NCBI GenBank assembly: GCA_963838095.1
Contig: CAWIPO010000007.1
Location: forward strand, 372,001 to 436,000
DNA: 64,000 bases
Direction: 5' to 3'
Source of the DNA: CAWCGU01 sp963838095
GTDB lineage: Bacteria; Actinomycetota; Thermoleophilia; Solirubrobacterales; 70-9
Part shown: positions 8,795 to 18,888 of the stretch, one piece after another
Layout of the letters: the number at the start of each line of letters is the position of its first letter
How positions within the stretch are numbered: position 1 is the stretch's first letter
Position numbers and translations under genes: made by a program
Notes under the pieces: model-generated
Seen by the model: only the letters and a program-made list of their open reading frames with translations
What the model was told of the DNA's origin: nothing
Database searches by the model: none

Positions 8795-11551
8795 CGGATG
8801 TGGCGTCGCCGGCGGGCGAAGATGCCTGCAGGCCGGCGTCCTTGCGGCGCAGCGGTCCAGGCCCGGGGACGCTTTGCGTCGCTCTCCGTCCAGACCAGCG
8901 CCGCCGGCAGCACGATCATCACGCCGAGCAGGGCGACCGCGAGGTCGACGACGGTGACGAGCCCGAACTCGGTCAGCATCGGGATCGCGCCCGCCGAAGA
9001 TCCGCTCGATCGGATCGGCGATCGGCAGGACCGCGAAGCCGGCGATCGCGGTCACGCCCGAGGCGAGCACGGCGGCGCCCGTGCGCTCGTAGGTGACGCG
9101 AAGCGCCTCGCCGACCGAGAGCCCGCGCTCCCGCTCCTCGCGGAAGCGGGCCGAGAGGATGACGCTGAACTCGGTCGCGATCGCGATCACGAGCGCCCCG
9201 AGCGTGGCCGACATCGGGTTCAGCGGGATCTGCATCGATCCAGATCACCAGCGCCGACCAGCCGGTGGCGAGAACGATCGGAATCAGCGGGACGAGCGCG
9301 CTGGAAGGACCGGTAGACCGCCAGCAGCACGATCGCGACGGCGAGCAGGCCGGCCAGGGTGAGCCAGTAGCGGCTGCTCGGAGAGCTCCGCGTTGGCGTC
9401 CGCGGCCAGCGCCGGGAGGCCGGCGACCGACGCGGTCGACTCTCCGGGGGTGGATCGTTCGCGATGCCCGGCGGGTCGATCTCCGCCCGGATCGCGTCGA
9501 TCAGCTCCTTCTGCTCGTCGAGCGGCATCACCCGGATCCCGAAGGCGATGTTCGCCGTGTTGCGAAGCTCCGCCTCGGTCGTCGGGCTCCGATCGTCGCC
9601 TGCGGGCGATGAACGCCTGCGAGAAGTAGGGCGGCAGCGCCTCGCAGGACGCGTTTCGACCTTCTCCTGCGTGCGGCTCCGGCTCGCCCGAGGAGGTCCG
9701 TGAGAACGCGATCTCGGGCAGATCTGGGCGGCCTCGCAGCTCGGGAACTCGCCGCTCGAAGCCGCCCGCGGTCGAGGATCCGGCTGCTTCAGGTCGCCCA
9801 TCCAGGCGATCACCTCCGGATCGGTGATGTCGCGGCGCGTGACGATCACGTTGAGCTCGCCCGAGACGCCGGTCTCCTCCTGGAGCTGCGTCGACGCCGG
9901 CGTCGGCGAGCACGCTGCCGGGCACCAGCTCCCGCAGATCGGAGGCGACCTCCGTCTGGGTGGCCGCGACCCAGCCGCCGACCGCGAGCACGGACGCGAC
10001 ACGCAAGCACCCGCCCGGGGCGCGAGATCGCGAGCCGCCAGGGCCCGGCGTGCTCGCCGCCGCGCGAGACAGCGCGCGCCGGCGCGCGCGCGAGCCCGGC
10101 GAGGCGGCTCTCCAGCCGCGGTCCGGCCGCGCGGCGCGAAGCCGGGACGCCTTCGGCGCGGCGAGGCGCCGCGCCGATGCGCCGACGAGGGCGGCGAATC
10201 CGGCGGTGAGCGCGACGCGGAGCGCGGCGCGATGCCGACGACGAGCAGGACGCCGAAGCCGCGCACCATCGGGATCGGCGAGAGCAGCAGGACCAGCGAA
10301 TCCGGCCGAGGTGGCGAGCGCCGCGGTCGCCGATCACGGGTCCGCCGCGGCGCCGCGGCCGAGCGGGCCGCGACCGCCGGCGGCGTCGCCGGCGTCGAGG
10401 GCCTCGCGGTAGCGGGCCTGGAACTGGATCGCGTAGTCGACCGCGAGCCCGATCAGCACCGGAAGCACGGCGATCGAGGCCATGGTCAGCGAGCCGCCGG
10501 TCAGCGAGAGGAGCCCGAAGGTGACCGCGGTCGCCGCAAGCGCGAGTGCGAGCGGCAGCAGGCGCAGCGGCGGGCCGAAGACGAGCGCCAGCACGAGCGC
10601 CATCACCGCCAGTGCCGCCGCCGAGCAGGACGAAGATCTCGCCGCGGAACTCGCTCGCCGAGCTCCTCGACGACGACCGGGACGCCGCTGACGACGTAGC
10701 TCGCCGTTCTTCGAGCCGAAGCTGCGGTCGTCCGACCGCCGCGCGGATCAGCTCGATCGCCTCGCTCGCGCTCCTCCGTCGACAGGTCGGGCTCGAGCCG
10801 GACCGTGACCAGCGCCGCGTTCGGGCTCGGGAAGAGGTAGGCGAAGCTGCTGACTTCGGCGTCGCCCCCGGCCGAGCCGCGTGTCGAAGACGACGGTGGA
10901 CGACGAACTGCGGGTCGTCGATCCGGGGGAGCCCGGTCTGCCCGTAGCGGATCGCGAGCTGGAGCAGGCTCGCTCTGGAAGTTGTCGATGATCTGCTGGC
11001 CGGCGGCGAGCTCGCCGCCTGGCGCGCCTCCGCCTCGGTGAAGCCCTGCTCGCGGGCGGCTTGACCGCGGCGGCCGCAGCCTCGCGCGCCTGCGCGAGGG
11101 TCGCCTGCGACGCGCTCGGTGAGGAATTGCTGGGCCTGCAGTCGCCGCCTGGTTGAGGAACGTCGCCGGCCCGTAGACGACGCGGACCGCGTCAGCTCGG
11201 CGAGCTCCGTGCAGACCGGCGCCGGCGGCCTGGCCCTCCTGCGGCAGTTGCCGGCAGGCAGCCCTCGAGCCGCAGCAGCTGGCCGAGGTCCTCGGTCAGC
11301 ATCAGATCGCTCGAGGTCGTCCCTGCGACCGAGCGACCGGCGATCGCGTCGTCGCCGAACCGCGCTTGCAGGTCCTCGGTGGCCGCGAAGGTCTCCGAGC
11401 CGCGGTCGAACAGGGTGCCGGTCGAGGCGTCGGTCTCCAGCCGCAGCGCGGCGATCACCCCGATCAGCGGACAGGAACACGGCCGCGGCGACAACCGCCC
11501 CGCGCCGCGAGGCCGCCCGCCGCGCCAGGCGTGCGAAAAGATCCCGCTCAC
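8791..11551 (-). CDS. RND/MMPL family transporter (heavily frameshifted)
   Basis: A protein of about 920 residues in the MMPL/HpnN-like RND superfamily. Rebuilt order: N-terminal helix (AVVAAAVFLS ... GVIAALRLETDAS), first large extracytoplasmic domain (DLQARFGDDAIAG; QFLTERVA; IRYGQTGLPRIDDPQFVVH), a helix block (MALVLALVFGPPLRLLPLAL; ASIAVLPVLIGLAVDYAIQF), a repeat of helix plus periplasmic domain (LRELVPGSVLADAGV; ELNVIVTRRDITDPEVIAWM), and a final helix block (YWLTLAGLLAVAIVLLAVY; LGALVIAIATEFSVILSARF; FGLVTVVDLAVALLGVMIVL). The duplicated architecture is typical. More than ten one-base indels occur. Start GTG at 11551. It probably exports a lipid together with the MlaE/MlaF proteins. Confidence 0.7.
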
Positions 11552-11613
11552 GCGTGGGAGGTTAGGTGAGCGTGTTAGGGACAGGTGCGGTTGCCGGGCG
11601 CCGCTTGCGGGCC

Positions 11614-12730
11614 TCAATCCATCGCCAGGGGGCCTTCGGTCTCCGCGTTCAGGAACTGCGAGACGAACTGGTTCGTCGGAGTCGAAGAGCTCCTCGGAGG
11701 GGCCGGACTCGACGATCTTGCCCTTCCACAGCACGGCGATGAAGTCGGCGATGCGGCGCGCGGTGCCGAGGTCGTGGCTGATCACCATGTAGCAGCCGCC
11801 GTTCTCCTCGTGGACCTCGCGGATCAGCTCGCACAGCAGCGCCGTGCGGACCGGGTCGAGGCCCGAGTCGGGCTCGTCGAACATGACGATCGCCGGGTCG
11901 AGCACGAGCGCGCGCGCGAAGCCGGCGCGCTTGCGCATCCCGCCCGAGAGCTCGTTCGGCATCTTGTCCATCGCCTCGGCGAGGCCGACCTCCCGCAGGC
12001 GCCGGTTGCAGATCTCGGCGATCTCCTCCTCGCCCTTGTCCGTGTGCTGGCGCAGCGGGAAGGCGGTGTTGTCGAAGACGTTCATCGAGCCGAACAGCGC
12101 GCCGTCCTGGAACAGCAGGCCGAACTTCTTGCGCATCTCGAAGAGCTCGTCGTCGGTCATGTTCGGCACCGACTCGCCGTGTACCAGCACGTCGCCGGAG
12201 TCCGGGTAGAGCAGGCCGACGATGTGCTTGATCAGCACGCTCTTGCCGGTCCCCGAGGGGCCGAGCACCATCGAGATCTGGTTGTCGGGCAGGCCGAGGT
12301 TGAGGCCGTTCAGGATCCGCGTGCGGCCGAACTGCTTGACGAGGTCGATGATCTCGATCGCGTCCTCGCCGCCGTGGTCGCGCTTCTCGCCGGTGTGCCA
12401 GAGGTAGGGGTCCGGCTCGTCTCGGGTCGACGCCGGGATCGAGTAGTCCTTGTGCAGCTCGCCGAGCTCGGGGGCGGGCTCGACGTAGTCCTCTCTCGGG
12501 CGCGCCGGCGACCGTGATCCGGGGTCGGAGCTCGCGTGCTCGCGCGTAGGGATCCTCCGTCGGGCGGCGGGGCCGGCGGAGGGTAGTCCGCATAGAATCT
12601 CTGCTGGGGGCTCGGCCGGGACCGGTGTCTGCCGCTGCACGGGCTCGGCCGGGACCGGTGTCGTCCGGGGCCTGCTCCTCTCGGTCGCTCTCCTCGACGT
12701 CGTCTGCTCTCTCGCTCCTCCCTCAACCAC
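11614..12730 (-). CDS. ABC transporter ATP-binding protein, MlaF/Mkl-like (frameshifted)
   Basis: ATPase of the lipid-transport (Mla/Mce) class. The core shows Walker A GPSGTGKS, an unusual signature NELSGGMRKRAGFARAL (the LSGGM of MlaF/Mkl), Walker B AIVMFDEPDSGLDPV and the switch His in VISHDL. The N-terminal 100 residues form a Pro/Ala/Arg-rich extension in mixed frames, so the start is uncertain. A one-base insertion near 11673 diverts the frame; restoring it gives FVSQFLNAETEGPLAMD and a stop at 11614, matching Mla/Mce ATPases. It immediately follows the two MlaE permeases. Confidence 0.82.
12608..12662. repeat. 22-bp direct repeat in the ATPase N-terminal extension
   Basis: Two identical 22-bp copies (12608-12629 and 12641-12662, core GCTCGGCCGGGACCGGTGTC) separated by 11 bases. 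On the minus strand they encode a repeated TPVPAEP in the low-complexity linker of the MlaF-like protein. Such a repeat could change copy number by slippage. Confidence 0.7.
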
Positions 12731-13518
12731 CGATTGGCGCGCGTGGATTCGCGCCCCAGAAGACCAGCGTTCCCATCATCCCGATGATGTGAACGAGGAC
12801 GATGTTAAGCACCATCGACTTCGCCGTCGCCGTGCCCACCCCTACCGGTCCGCCGGAGGCGGTGTAGCCGTAGTAGCAGCCGACGAGCACGATCGCGGTC
12901 GCCATCGTCATCGCCTTGATCACGCTGAATAAGAGGTCGGGCGGGTTCTGGAACATCCAGAAGATCAGGAAGTAGCCGCCGGCGGAGACCTCGCCTATCT
13001 GCTCGACCACGGCCAGGTAGCTGGCGAAATAGCCGATCCCGATCGCGGCCAGGTACATGAACGGCAGCGTCATCCATGCGCCAAGCAGCCGGGTCGCGGC
13101 GAGGAAGATCATCGGGTTCACGCCCATCACCTCGAGCGCGTCGATCTCGTCGGAGATCCGCATCGCGCCGAGCTCGGCGACGATTCCGGTGCCGACCTTG
13201 GCGGCCATCATGTAGCCGAACGCGTACGGGATCACCTCGCGCAGGTCGCACCAGGCGGCGAAGACGCCGGCGTACGCGGGTGCGCCGACCGAGCGGTTGA
13301 AGTAGGCGCCCTCGATTCCGCACTTGAGCCCGAGGATGAAGACCAGCCCCCAGATCACGATCGTCGAGCCGAGGATCAGGATCCCGGCCTGGCGCAATGC
13401 CTCGCCGAAGAAGGTGAAGACGCGCCCCGTATAGACGATCGCCATCGATCCGCCCGCAGAAGCGGGCGATCTCTCCGAGCGAGCCCAGCCAGTCGCGCGG
13501 AACCGCGAGCCAGCCCAT
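12723..13518 (-). CDS. MlaE/YrbE-family ABC permease, second copy (5' frameshift)
   Basis: Integral-membrane permease for lipid transport. The clear frame holds AGILILGSTIVIWGLVFILG, the signature region KVGTGIVAELGAMRISDEID followed by ALEVMGVNPMIFL (the conserved E-L-G-x-M ... E-I-D-A-L box of MlaE/YrbE), and C-terminal helices ending GMMGTLVFWG. The likely N-terminus MGWLAVPRDWLGSLGEIARF starts at 13518 in another frame and joins at about 13447, where one base is inserted. The annotated length is then about 264 residues, normal for the family. It follows the first MlaE copy in the usual YrbEA-YrbEB arrangement. Confidence 0.85.
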
Positions 13519-13567
13519 CAGCAGGCGACCTCAGGGCGCACGGGTGGCGTCGAGAGCACGAGCGCGA

Positions 13568-14373
13568 TCATTTGATCACCGACAGGTCGGGGTTGGTCGC
13601 GAGCAGGGTCTGGGTGAAGACGTAGTTGAAGGCAAAGACGCCGAGGAAGGCGACGACCACCCCCTGGTTGACGGCCCGGCCCACCCCCTCCGCGCCTCCG
13701 GACGCATTCATCCCGAAGTAGGAGCAGACGATCGCGATGATCGCCCCGAACAGGGTGCACTTGAGCACCGACCCCCAGAGGTCGGTGACCGAGGCGTTGT
13801 TGAACAGGGTCGCGAAGAAGCCTCCGAGCGGGGCGTCGTAGAGGATCTCGGCGAAGATCCCGCCGACGATCCCGAAGATCAGGCGTAGATGTCGAGCAGG
13901 CCGGTGAGGATCATCAGGGCGAGGAAGCGGGGGACGACGAGGTTCTTGATCGGGTCGACGCCGAGCACCTGCAGTGCGTCGAGCTCCTCGCGGATCTTTC
14001 GCGCCCCGAGATCGGCGGTGATCGCGGTCCCGGCGACGCCGGCGACGACGACCGCGGTCACGAACGGGGCGAACTCGCGGACCGAGGCGAGGATGAAGAA
14101 GCCGCCGAGGCGATCGAGCGCTCCGAAGAGGGTGAGGAAGTTCGCCGCCTGAAGCCCGGGCGCTCCGAAGCCGAAGGCGAGCGTGCTGATCAGCATCGGG
14201 AACCAGCACAGCTGCAGGGCGAAGAGGAACTGGGAGATGAACTCGCCCCCGTAGGGGTAGGGCGGGCGCACGGCGGCGACCAGCGTCTTGCCGGTGAGGA
14301 TCATCATGTTCCCCACCTGCTCGAAGACCGACTTGGCGGGAAGGAACGCCCTATCTGCGACGGCTCTGACCAT
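13568..14373 (-). CDS. MlaE/YrbE-family ABC permease, first copy (one-base frameshift)
   Basis: First permease of the lipid transport operon. Residues 1-164 read cleanly (FEQVGNMMILTGKTLVAAV; VREFAPFVTAVVVAGVAGTA; DLGARKIREELDALQVLGVD, the MlaE signature), then hit a stop at 13879. Adding one C there (GCCTGA to GCCCTGA) continues as LIFGIVGGIFAEILYD and CSYFGMNASGGAEGVGRAVN to the stop at 13568. The full length is about 268 residues. Nothing precedes it on this strand for about 170 bases, so the operon promoter should lie between 14374 and 14530, shared with the divergent lipoprotein gene. Confidence 0.85.
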
Positions 14374-14539
14374 CTGCTCCTCGGGGATGCGGATCGGCTC
14401 GGCCCGACCCCTGGCAGGAAAGGTAGTCCAAAACCCCCCCGCGCGCCACCCCTAACCGTGCCGCAGCGCCGATCGGTGCCGGGTCAGGCGTGCGCCACCG
14501 GCGTGGAGTCACTCATCCAGGTGGTATGTTCCCGGCGCC

Positions 14540-15301
14540 TTGGGGCAGAGCGGCACAAGCGCCCTCGAGAGCCGGCTAGGGCGCGCGTCGGTACGCATCG
14601 CTGCCCTCGCGCTGCTGACGTCGGTCTCGTTGCCGCTCGCCGCTTGCGGCGGGGGCGAGTCGCAGGACGCGAGCGAACCCAGCGGCGACTATCCGGTCGA
14701 CGTCTTCAGGGCGACGTTCCCGAACCGCCAGCGCCTCGCGGAGACGACCGACTTGGTGGTCGGGGTAGACAACACCGGCAGCGAGGTGATCCCGGAGGTC
14801 GCGGTGACGATGTTCATCGCCGACGACAGCGGCGAGCCGGCGGCGAGCGGGCAGCCGTTCTCGGTTCGGATCTCCCAGCCGGGCGTTGCGGACCCGAACC
14901 GCCCGGTGTGGATCGTCGAGAACAAGTATCCGAAGATCAAGGGGTTCCCGCTGCCGAAGGGCTCCTCGCCGGGGACGGTCGCGCAGACCAACACCTTTGG
15001 CTTCGGCGAGCTCGGGCCGGGGGAACGGATCGAGATGGTGTGGCGACTCACGGCGGTGCAGGCCGGGACCTACACGATCAACTACGAGGTCTCGGCCGGC
15101 CTGTACGGCAACGCCAAGGCGGTGAGCGCGGACGGGACCACGCCGGAGGGCAAGTTCGTGGTCACGATCACCGATCAGCCGCCGAAGGCGCGGGTAAATG
15201 CGCAGGGTGACGTTGTCGTCTCGCCGAACTCACGCGAGAACAACCCCGACGTGTCGGACGAGCCTGTCGCGCCGGGAGTCCAGAACAACGACAGCCAGTA
15301 G
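14540..15301 (+). CDS. Hypothetical secreted lipoprotein
   Basis: A 253-residue lipoprotein I cannot assign. After an Arg-containing n-region, a hydrophobic stretch (IAALALLTSVSLPLAAC) ends in a lipobox LAAC, so it is exported and lipid-anchored. The body resembles a beta-sandwich (DLVVGVDNTGSEVIPEVAVT; AGTYTINYEVSAGLYG), and the tail is disordered and Asn/Asp-rich. The only plausible start before the signal is TTG at 14540. It is divergent from the MlaE operon and followed closely by the first PQQ-dehydrogenase-like gene, so an envelope role is likely. Confidence 0.65.
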   Translation: MGQSGTSALESRLGRASVRIAALALLTSVSLPLAACGGGESQDASEPSGDYPVDVFRATFPNRQRLAETTDLVVGVDNTGSEVIPEVAVTMFIADDSGEPAASGQPFSVRISQPGVADPNRPVWIVENKYPKIKGFPLPKGSSPGTVAQTNTFGFGELGPGERIEMVWRLTAVQAGTYTINYEVSAGLYGNAKAVSADGTTPEGKFVVTITDQPPKARVNAQGDVVVSPNSRENNPDVSDEPVAPGVQNNDSQ

Positions 15302-15311
15302 ACCGGGCTTC

Positions 15312-16478
15312 GTGGTCGCACTCGGCGCGCTGGCGCTGGCGTTGGGCGGGTGCGGAGACTCCGACGAGGCCGCGAGCACGTCGACAACTCCGCCGGCGAC
15401 CGAGTCCACGGCGCCCGATCGCGATCCCGGTGGCGACCGTCGGCCGCCAACGGGCGATGGACGAGGCGGCGTCGAGCTGACCGAGATCGGGAGCTTCGAG
15501 CTTCCGGTCTACCTCGCCCAGCCGGCCGGCGAATCCGACGACCTCTTCGTTGTCGAGCAGTGCGGCCGCATCATCCTCGTCCGGGACGGAGCGCCAACCT
15601 CCGAGCCGTTCCTCGATCTCAGCGCCGACGTCACCTGCGGCGGCGAGCAGGGGCTGCTTTCGATGGCCTTCGCTCCCGACTACGAGAGCAGCGGCCGCTT
15701 CTACGTCGACTACACGGACGTCGAGGGCGACACCCGCGTGGTGGAGTACGAGCGCGCCACCGGAGAGGGCTCCGTCGCGGACCCGGAAAGCGCACGTGAG
15801 CTGCTGTTCGTGGACCAGCCCTACTCGAACCACAACGGCGGCCAACTCCAGTTCGGCCCCGACGGCGAGCTCTACGTGGGGCTCGGGGACGGCGGCTCCG
15901 CCGGCGACCCGGATCGCGTCGCGCAGGATCCCGAGAACCCGCTCGGCAAGATCCTGCGTCTCGATCCCGAGGGCGAGCCCGGAACCTACGACGTGTTCGC
16001 CCTGGGGCTGCGGAACCCGTGGCGGTTCAGCTTCGACCGCAACACGGGAGATCTGTGGATCGGGGACGTTGGGCAAGACTCGAGCGAAGAGGTGGACGGG
16101 ATTGCATCGAAAGAGGCCGAAGGCGCCAACTTCGGCTGGTCCGCTTATGAGGGCACAGAGCGGTTCAACTCGGACCAGGAAGCACCTGATGCGTTGCCGC
16201 CGGTGCTGACCTACCCGCTGGGGTCTGCGTGCGCGATCACAGGTGGCTACGTGGTTCGCGACGAGCGCCTGACCAGCCTTTACGGCCGCTACCTCTACGC
16301 CGACTTCTGCGTCGGCGAGTTGCGGAGCTTCAGCGCGCGACCCGGCGTCGAGGCCACCGACGACGTCGCGCTGGGCCTCAACGTCCCGCAACTCAGCTCG
16401 TTCGGCGAGGACAGCCAGGGCCGCATCTACGCCGCATCCCTCGAGGGCCCCGTCTACCGTCTCCGAAGCACCAAGTGA
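15312..16478 (+). CDS. PQQ-dependent glucose/sorbosone dehydrogenase-like lipoprotein (single domain)
   Basis: Six-bladed beta-propeller of the soluble aldose-sugar dehydrogenase family (GSDH/Asd). A lipobox (LALGGC) suggests an exported lipoprotein. Family landmarks are ADVTCGGEQGLLSMAF, the blade with YSNHNGGQLQFGPDGELYVG (the His aligns with the catalytic base of soluble PQQ glucose dehydrogenase), GLGDGGSAGDP, LGLRNPWRFSFD and the C-terminal FGEDSQGRIYA. The start is unclear: GTG at 15312 gives a very short n-region, and an ATG at 15198 would overlap the previous gene by 104 bases. Sugar specificity and PQQ use are unproven; no PQQ synthesis genes are in view. Confidence 0.8.
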   Translation: MVALGALALALGGCGDSDEAASTSTTPPATESTAPDRDPGGDRRPPTGDGRGGVELTEIGSFELPVYLAQPAGESDDLFVVEQCGRIILVRDGAPTSEPFLDLSADVTCGGEQGLLSMAFAPDYESSGRFYVDYTDVEGDTRVVEYERATGEGSVADPESARELLFVDQPYSNHNGGQLQFGPDGELYVGLGDGGSAGDPDRVAQDPENPLGKILRLDPEGEPGTYDVFALGLRNPWRFSFDRNTGDLWIGDVGQDSSEEVDGIASKEAEGANFGWSAYEGTERFNSDQEAPDALPPVLTYPLGSACAITGGYVVRDERLTSLYGRYLYADFCVGELRSFSARPGVEATDDVALGLNVPQLSSFGEDSQGRIYAASLEGPVYRLRSTK

Positions 16479-16498
16479 ACTCGGGGGTTAGGGAGTCG

Positions 16499-18779
16499 AT
16501 GATCCGAATCGCAAGCGCGACGCTGCTCGCAATCCTCTCTCTCGGTGCTGCCGTTCTCCTCGCACCACGGGAACATGCCACAGCCGGCCAAAACTCCCTC
16601 CGCCTGGTCAAAGTCGGCGACTTCAGCTCCCCCGTATACGCCGACGACGCCCCCGGTGCCAAGCGGCTGCTGTTCGTCGTCGAGCAGGGAGGGACGATCG
16701 AGGTGCTGCGCAAGGGGCGCGACTTGGCGCAGCCGTTCCTCGAGATCGGCGACCTCGTCACCTCCGGCGGCGAGGAGGGCCTGCTGTCGGTGGCCTTCTC
16801 CCCGAACTACGAGCGCTCGCGGCGCTTCTACGTCTACTTCACCAACAACGACGGCGACATCGAGATCGACGAGTTCAAGCGCTCCAGGAGCAATCCCGGC
16901 GCGGGCCAACAAGAACTCGCGCCGGGTCGTCCTCGTCGTCCCCCACCCTCAGGCCGGAAACCACAACGGCGGCCAGCTCCAGTTCGGGCCCGACGGAATG
17001 CTCTACATCGGGACCGGGGACGGCGGCGGCGCCGACGACGGCTTCGACAACGCGCGCGACCTGAACAGCCTGCTCGGGAAGCTGCTGCGGATCGACCCGA
17101 GGCCGCCGAACCCGAACGAGGGGACCACGGGCCCTCGCCTTCCGTACCGGGTCCCCGCCGACAACCCCTACGTCGACCGGGCCGGCGCCGACGAGATCTA
17201 CTCGTATGGCCTCCGCAACCCGTGGCGCTTCTCCTTCGACGGCAGCACGTTGACGATCGGCGACGTCGGGCAGGGAGCGATCGAGGAGATCGACGTGATC
17301 GGCCTCGGCGCCGCCCGCCGAGGGAACTTCGGCTGGCCGCAGTTCGAGGGCACGCGGACCCACGACAACTCGCGGCCGGGGGCGGACCCGCCGATCTTTC
17401 CGGTGCACGAATACGGACGCGGCAGCGGGGCGTGCGCCGTCACGGGCGGCTACGTGGTCCGGGACCGAGGCCTGCCGTCGCTTGACGGTCGCTACCTGTA
17501 TGCGGACTTCTGCATCGACGGCTTGCGCAGCTTCGGCTTCAACGCACAGGGCGCCACCGGCGACGCTCCGATCGGAGTCTCGATGTCCTCGGTGAGCAGC
17601 TTCGCGGAGGGCGCGCGCGGACAGATCTACGTTGTCTCTCTCGATGGCGGCGTCTACCGGCTCGAGCAAAGCGGCCGGAGTCGGCAGCAGCGCGTAACCC
17701 CCCGCGCCGGGGACGGCCGAGGCGGCGTGGGCCTGAACGAGATCGCGAGCTTCGACGAGCCGATCTTCGTCAACGGGCCACGCGGCGCCAATGGACTGGT
17801 CTTCGTCGTCGAGCGCGAAGGGGTGATCAAGCTCGTCGAGGGGGAACGCAAGCTGAACGGCTCGTTCCTCGACATCCGCAGCCGGGTCTCCTGCTGCGAG
17901 GGCGAGCGCGGCCTGTACTCGGTCGCCTTCCCCCCCGACTACCAGCGCTCCGGCCGCTTCTACGTCTACTACACGAACGACCAGGGCAACATCGAGGTGG
18001 ACGAGTTCAGGCGCTCTGAGAGCTCGGCCAAGAAGGCAGACGAAGGCTCGCGGCGCAAGCTGCTCGAGATCGGCCACCGCGAGTTCGCCAACCACAACGG
18101 CGGGCAGCTCGCCTTCGGGCCCGACGACCTGCTCTACATCGGGACCGGTGACGGTGGTGGCGGCGGCGACCCCCACGAGAACGCGCAGGACAAGGGAAGC
18201 CTGCTCGGGAAGCTGCTGCGGATCGACCCGCGTCCGGGGGGCAAGGGGCGCTACGGGATTCCGAAATCCAACCCGTACGCGGACCGCGGCGGCGAGGACG
18301 AGATCTACTCGATCGGGCTTCGCAATCCGTGGCGGTTCTCGTTCGACCGCCGCTTCCTCGTCCTCGGCGACGTCGGCCAGGACTCGGTCGAGGAGGTCGA
18401 CTACGTCAGCGTCGGCGGCGCGCAGGGGGCGAACTTCGGCTGGGACGCGTTCGAGGGCAACTCGCGCTTCGAGGGCGGTTCGATCGGCGAGCACGCGAAG
18501 CCGATCCATACCTACAGCCACGGCGGCGGCAACTGCTCGATCACCGGCGGATACGTGGTCCGCGACGAGCGGCTGCCGAGCCTGCTCGGTCGCTACGTAT
18601 ACGCGGACCTGTGCGTCGGCGAGATCCGCAGCCTCGTACCGCGCGCCGGGGGAGCCAAGGGCGACCGCCCGCTCGGCGTGGGGAAGCTGCCCGGGATCAC
18701 CAGCTTCGGCGTCGACGATCGCGACCGCGTCTACGTGGCCGTGCAGAGCGGCAGCGTGTACCGACTCGACCCCTCCTAG
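16499..18779 (+). CDS. Tandem two-domain PQQ-dehydrogenase-like secreted protein (one frameshift)
   Basis: Exported protein of about 760 residues made of two consecutive beta-propellers, each like the upstream lipoprotein. The signal peptide is MIRIASATLLAILSLGAAVL. Domain 1 has SGGEEGLLSVAFSPNY, NHNGGQLQFGPDGMLYIGTG and YGLRNPWRFSFDG; domain 2 repeats as CEGERGLYSVAFPPDY, NHNGGQLAFGPDDLLYIGTG and IGLRNPWRFSFDR, both ending with a VYRL strand. Cys pairs in both domains may form disulfides. The frame shifts by one base near 16905 (KRSR ... NKNSRRVVLVV); total length is one base over a multiple of three. ATG with GGGAG upstream. Function of the double propeller is unknown. Confidence 0.8.
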
Positions 18780-18828
18780 GCGCGCCACGCCGCATGCTGC
18801 GTGCATGCGTCAGATTGGCTCGGCCCGT

Positions 18829-18856
18829 GGTTAACCGCGCGGTTAACCCCTATAGT
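18829..18856 (+). promoter_or_regulatory. 20-bp perfect palindrome next to a -10 box before the aldehyde dehydrogenase
   Basis: GGTTAACCGCGCGGTTAACC (18829-18848) is a perfect palindrome. TATAGT at 18851-18856 looks like a -10 element about 33 bases before the ATG, so the palindrome would cover the -35 to -10 spacer. This is the layout of a repressor operator, for example TetR-type. An AAGGAGG ribosome-binding site follows at about 18874. Confidence 0.65.
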
Positions 18857-18888
18857 CCCGCATGACAAGCGGCTAAGGAGGATTGGGC

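Noticed and set aside
16875..18806. 643-residue open frame antisense to the tandem PQQ protein
   Set aside because: Val/Asp/Arg-rich mirror of the real frame with no domain; the opposite strand carries clear repeated motifs.
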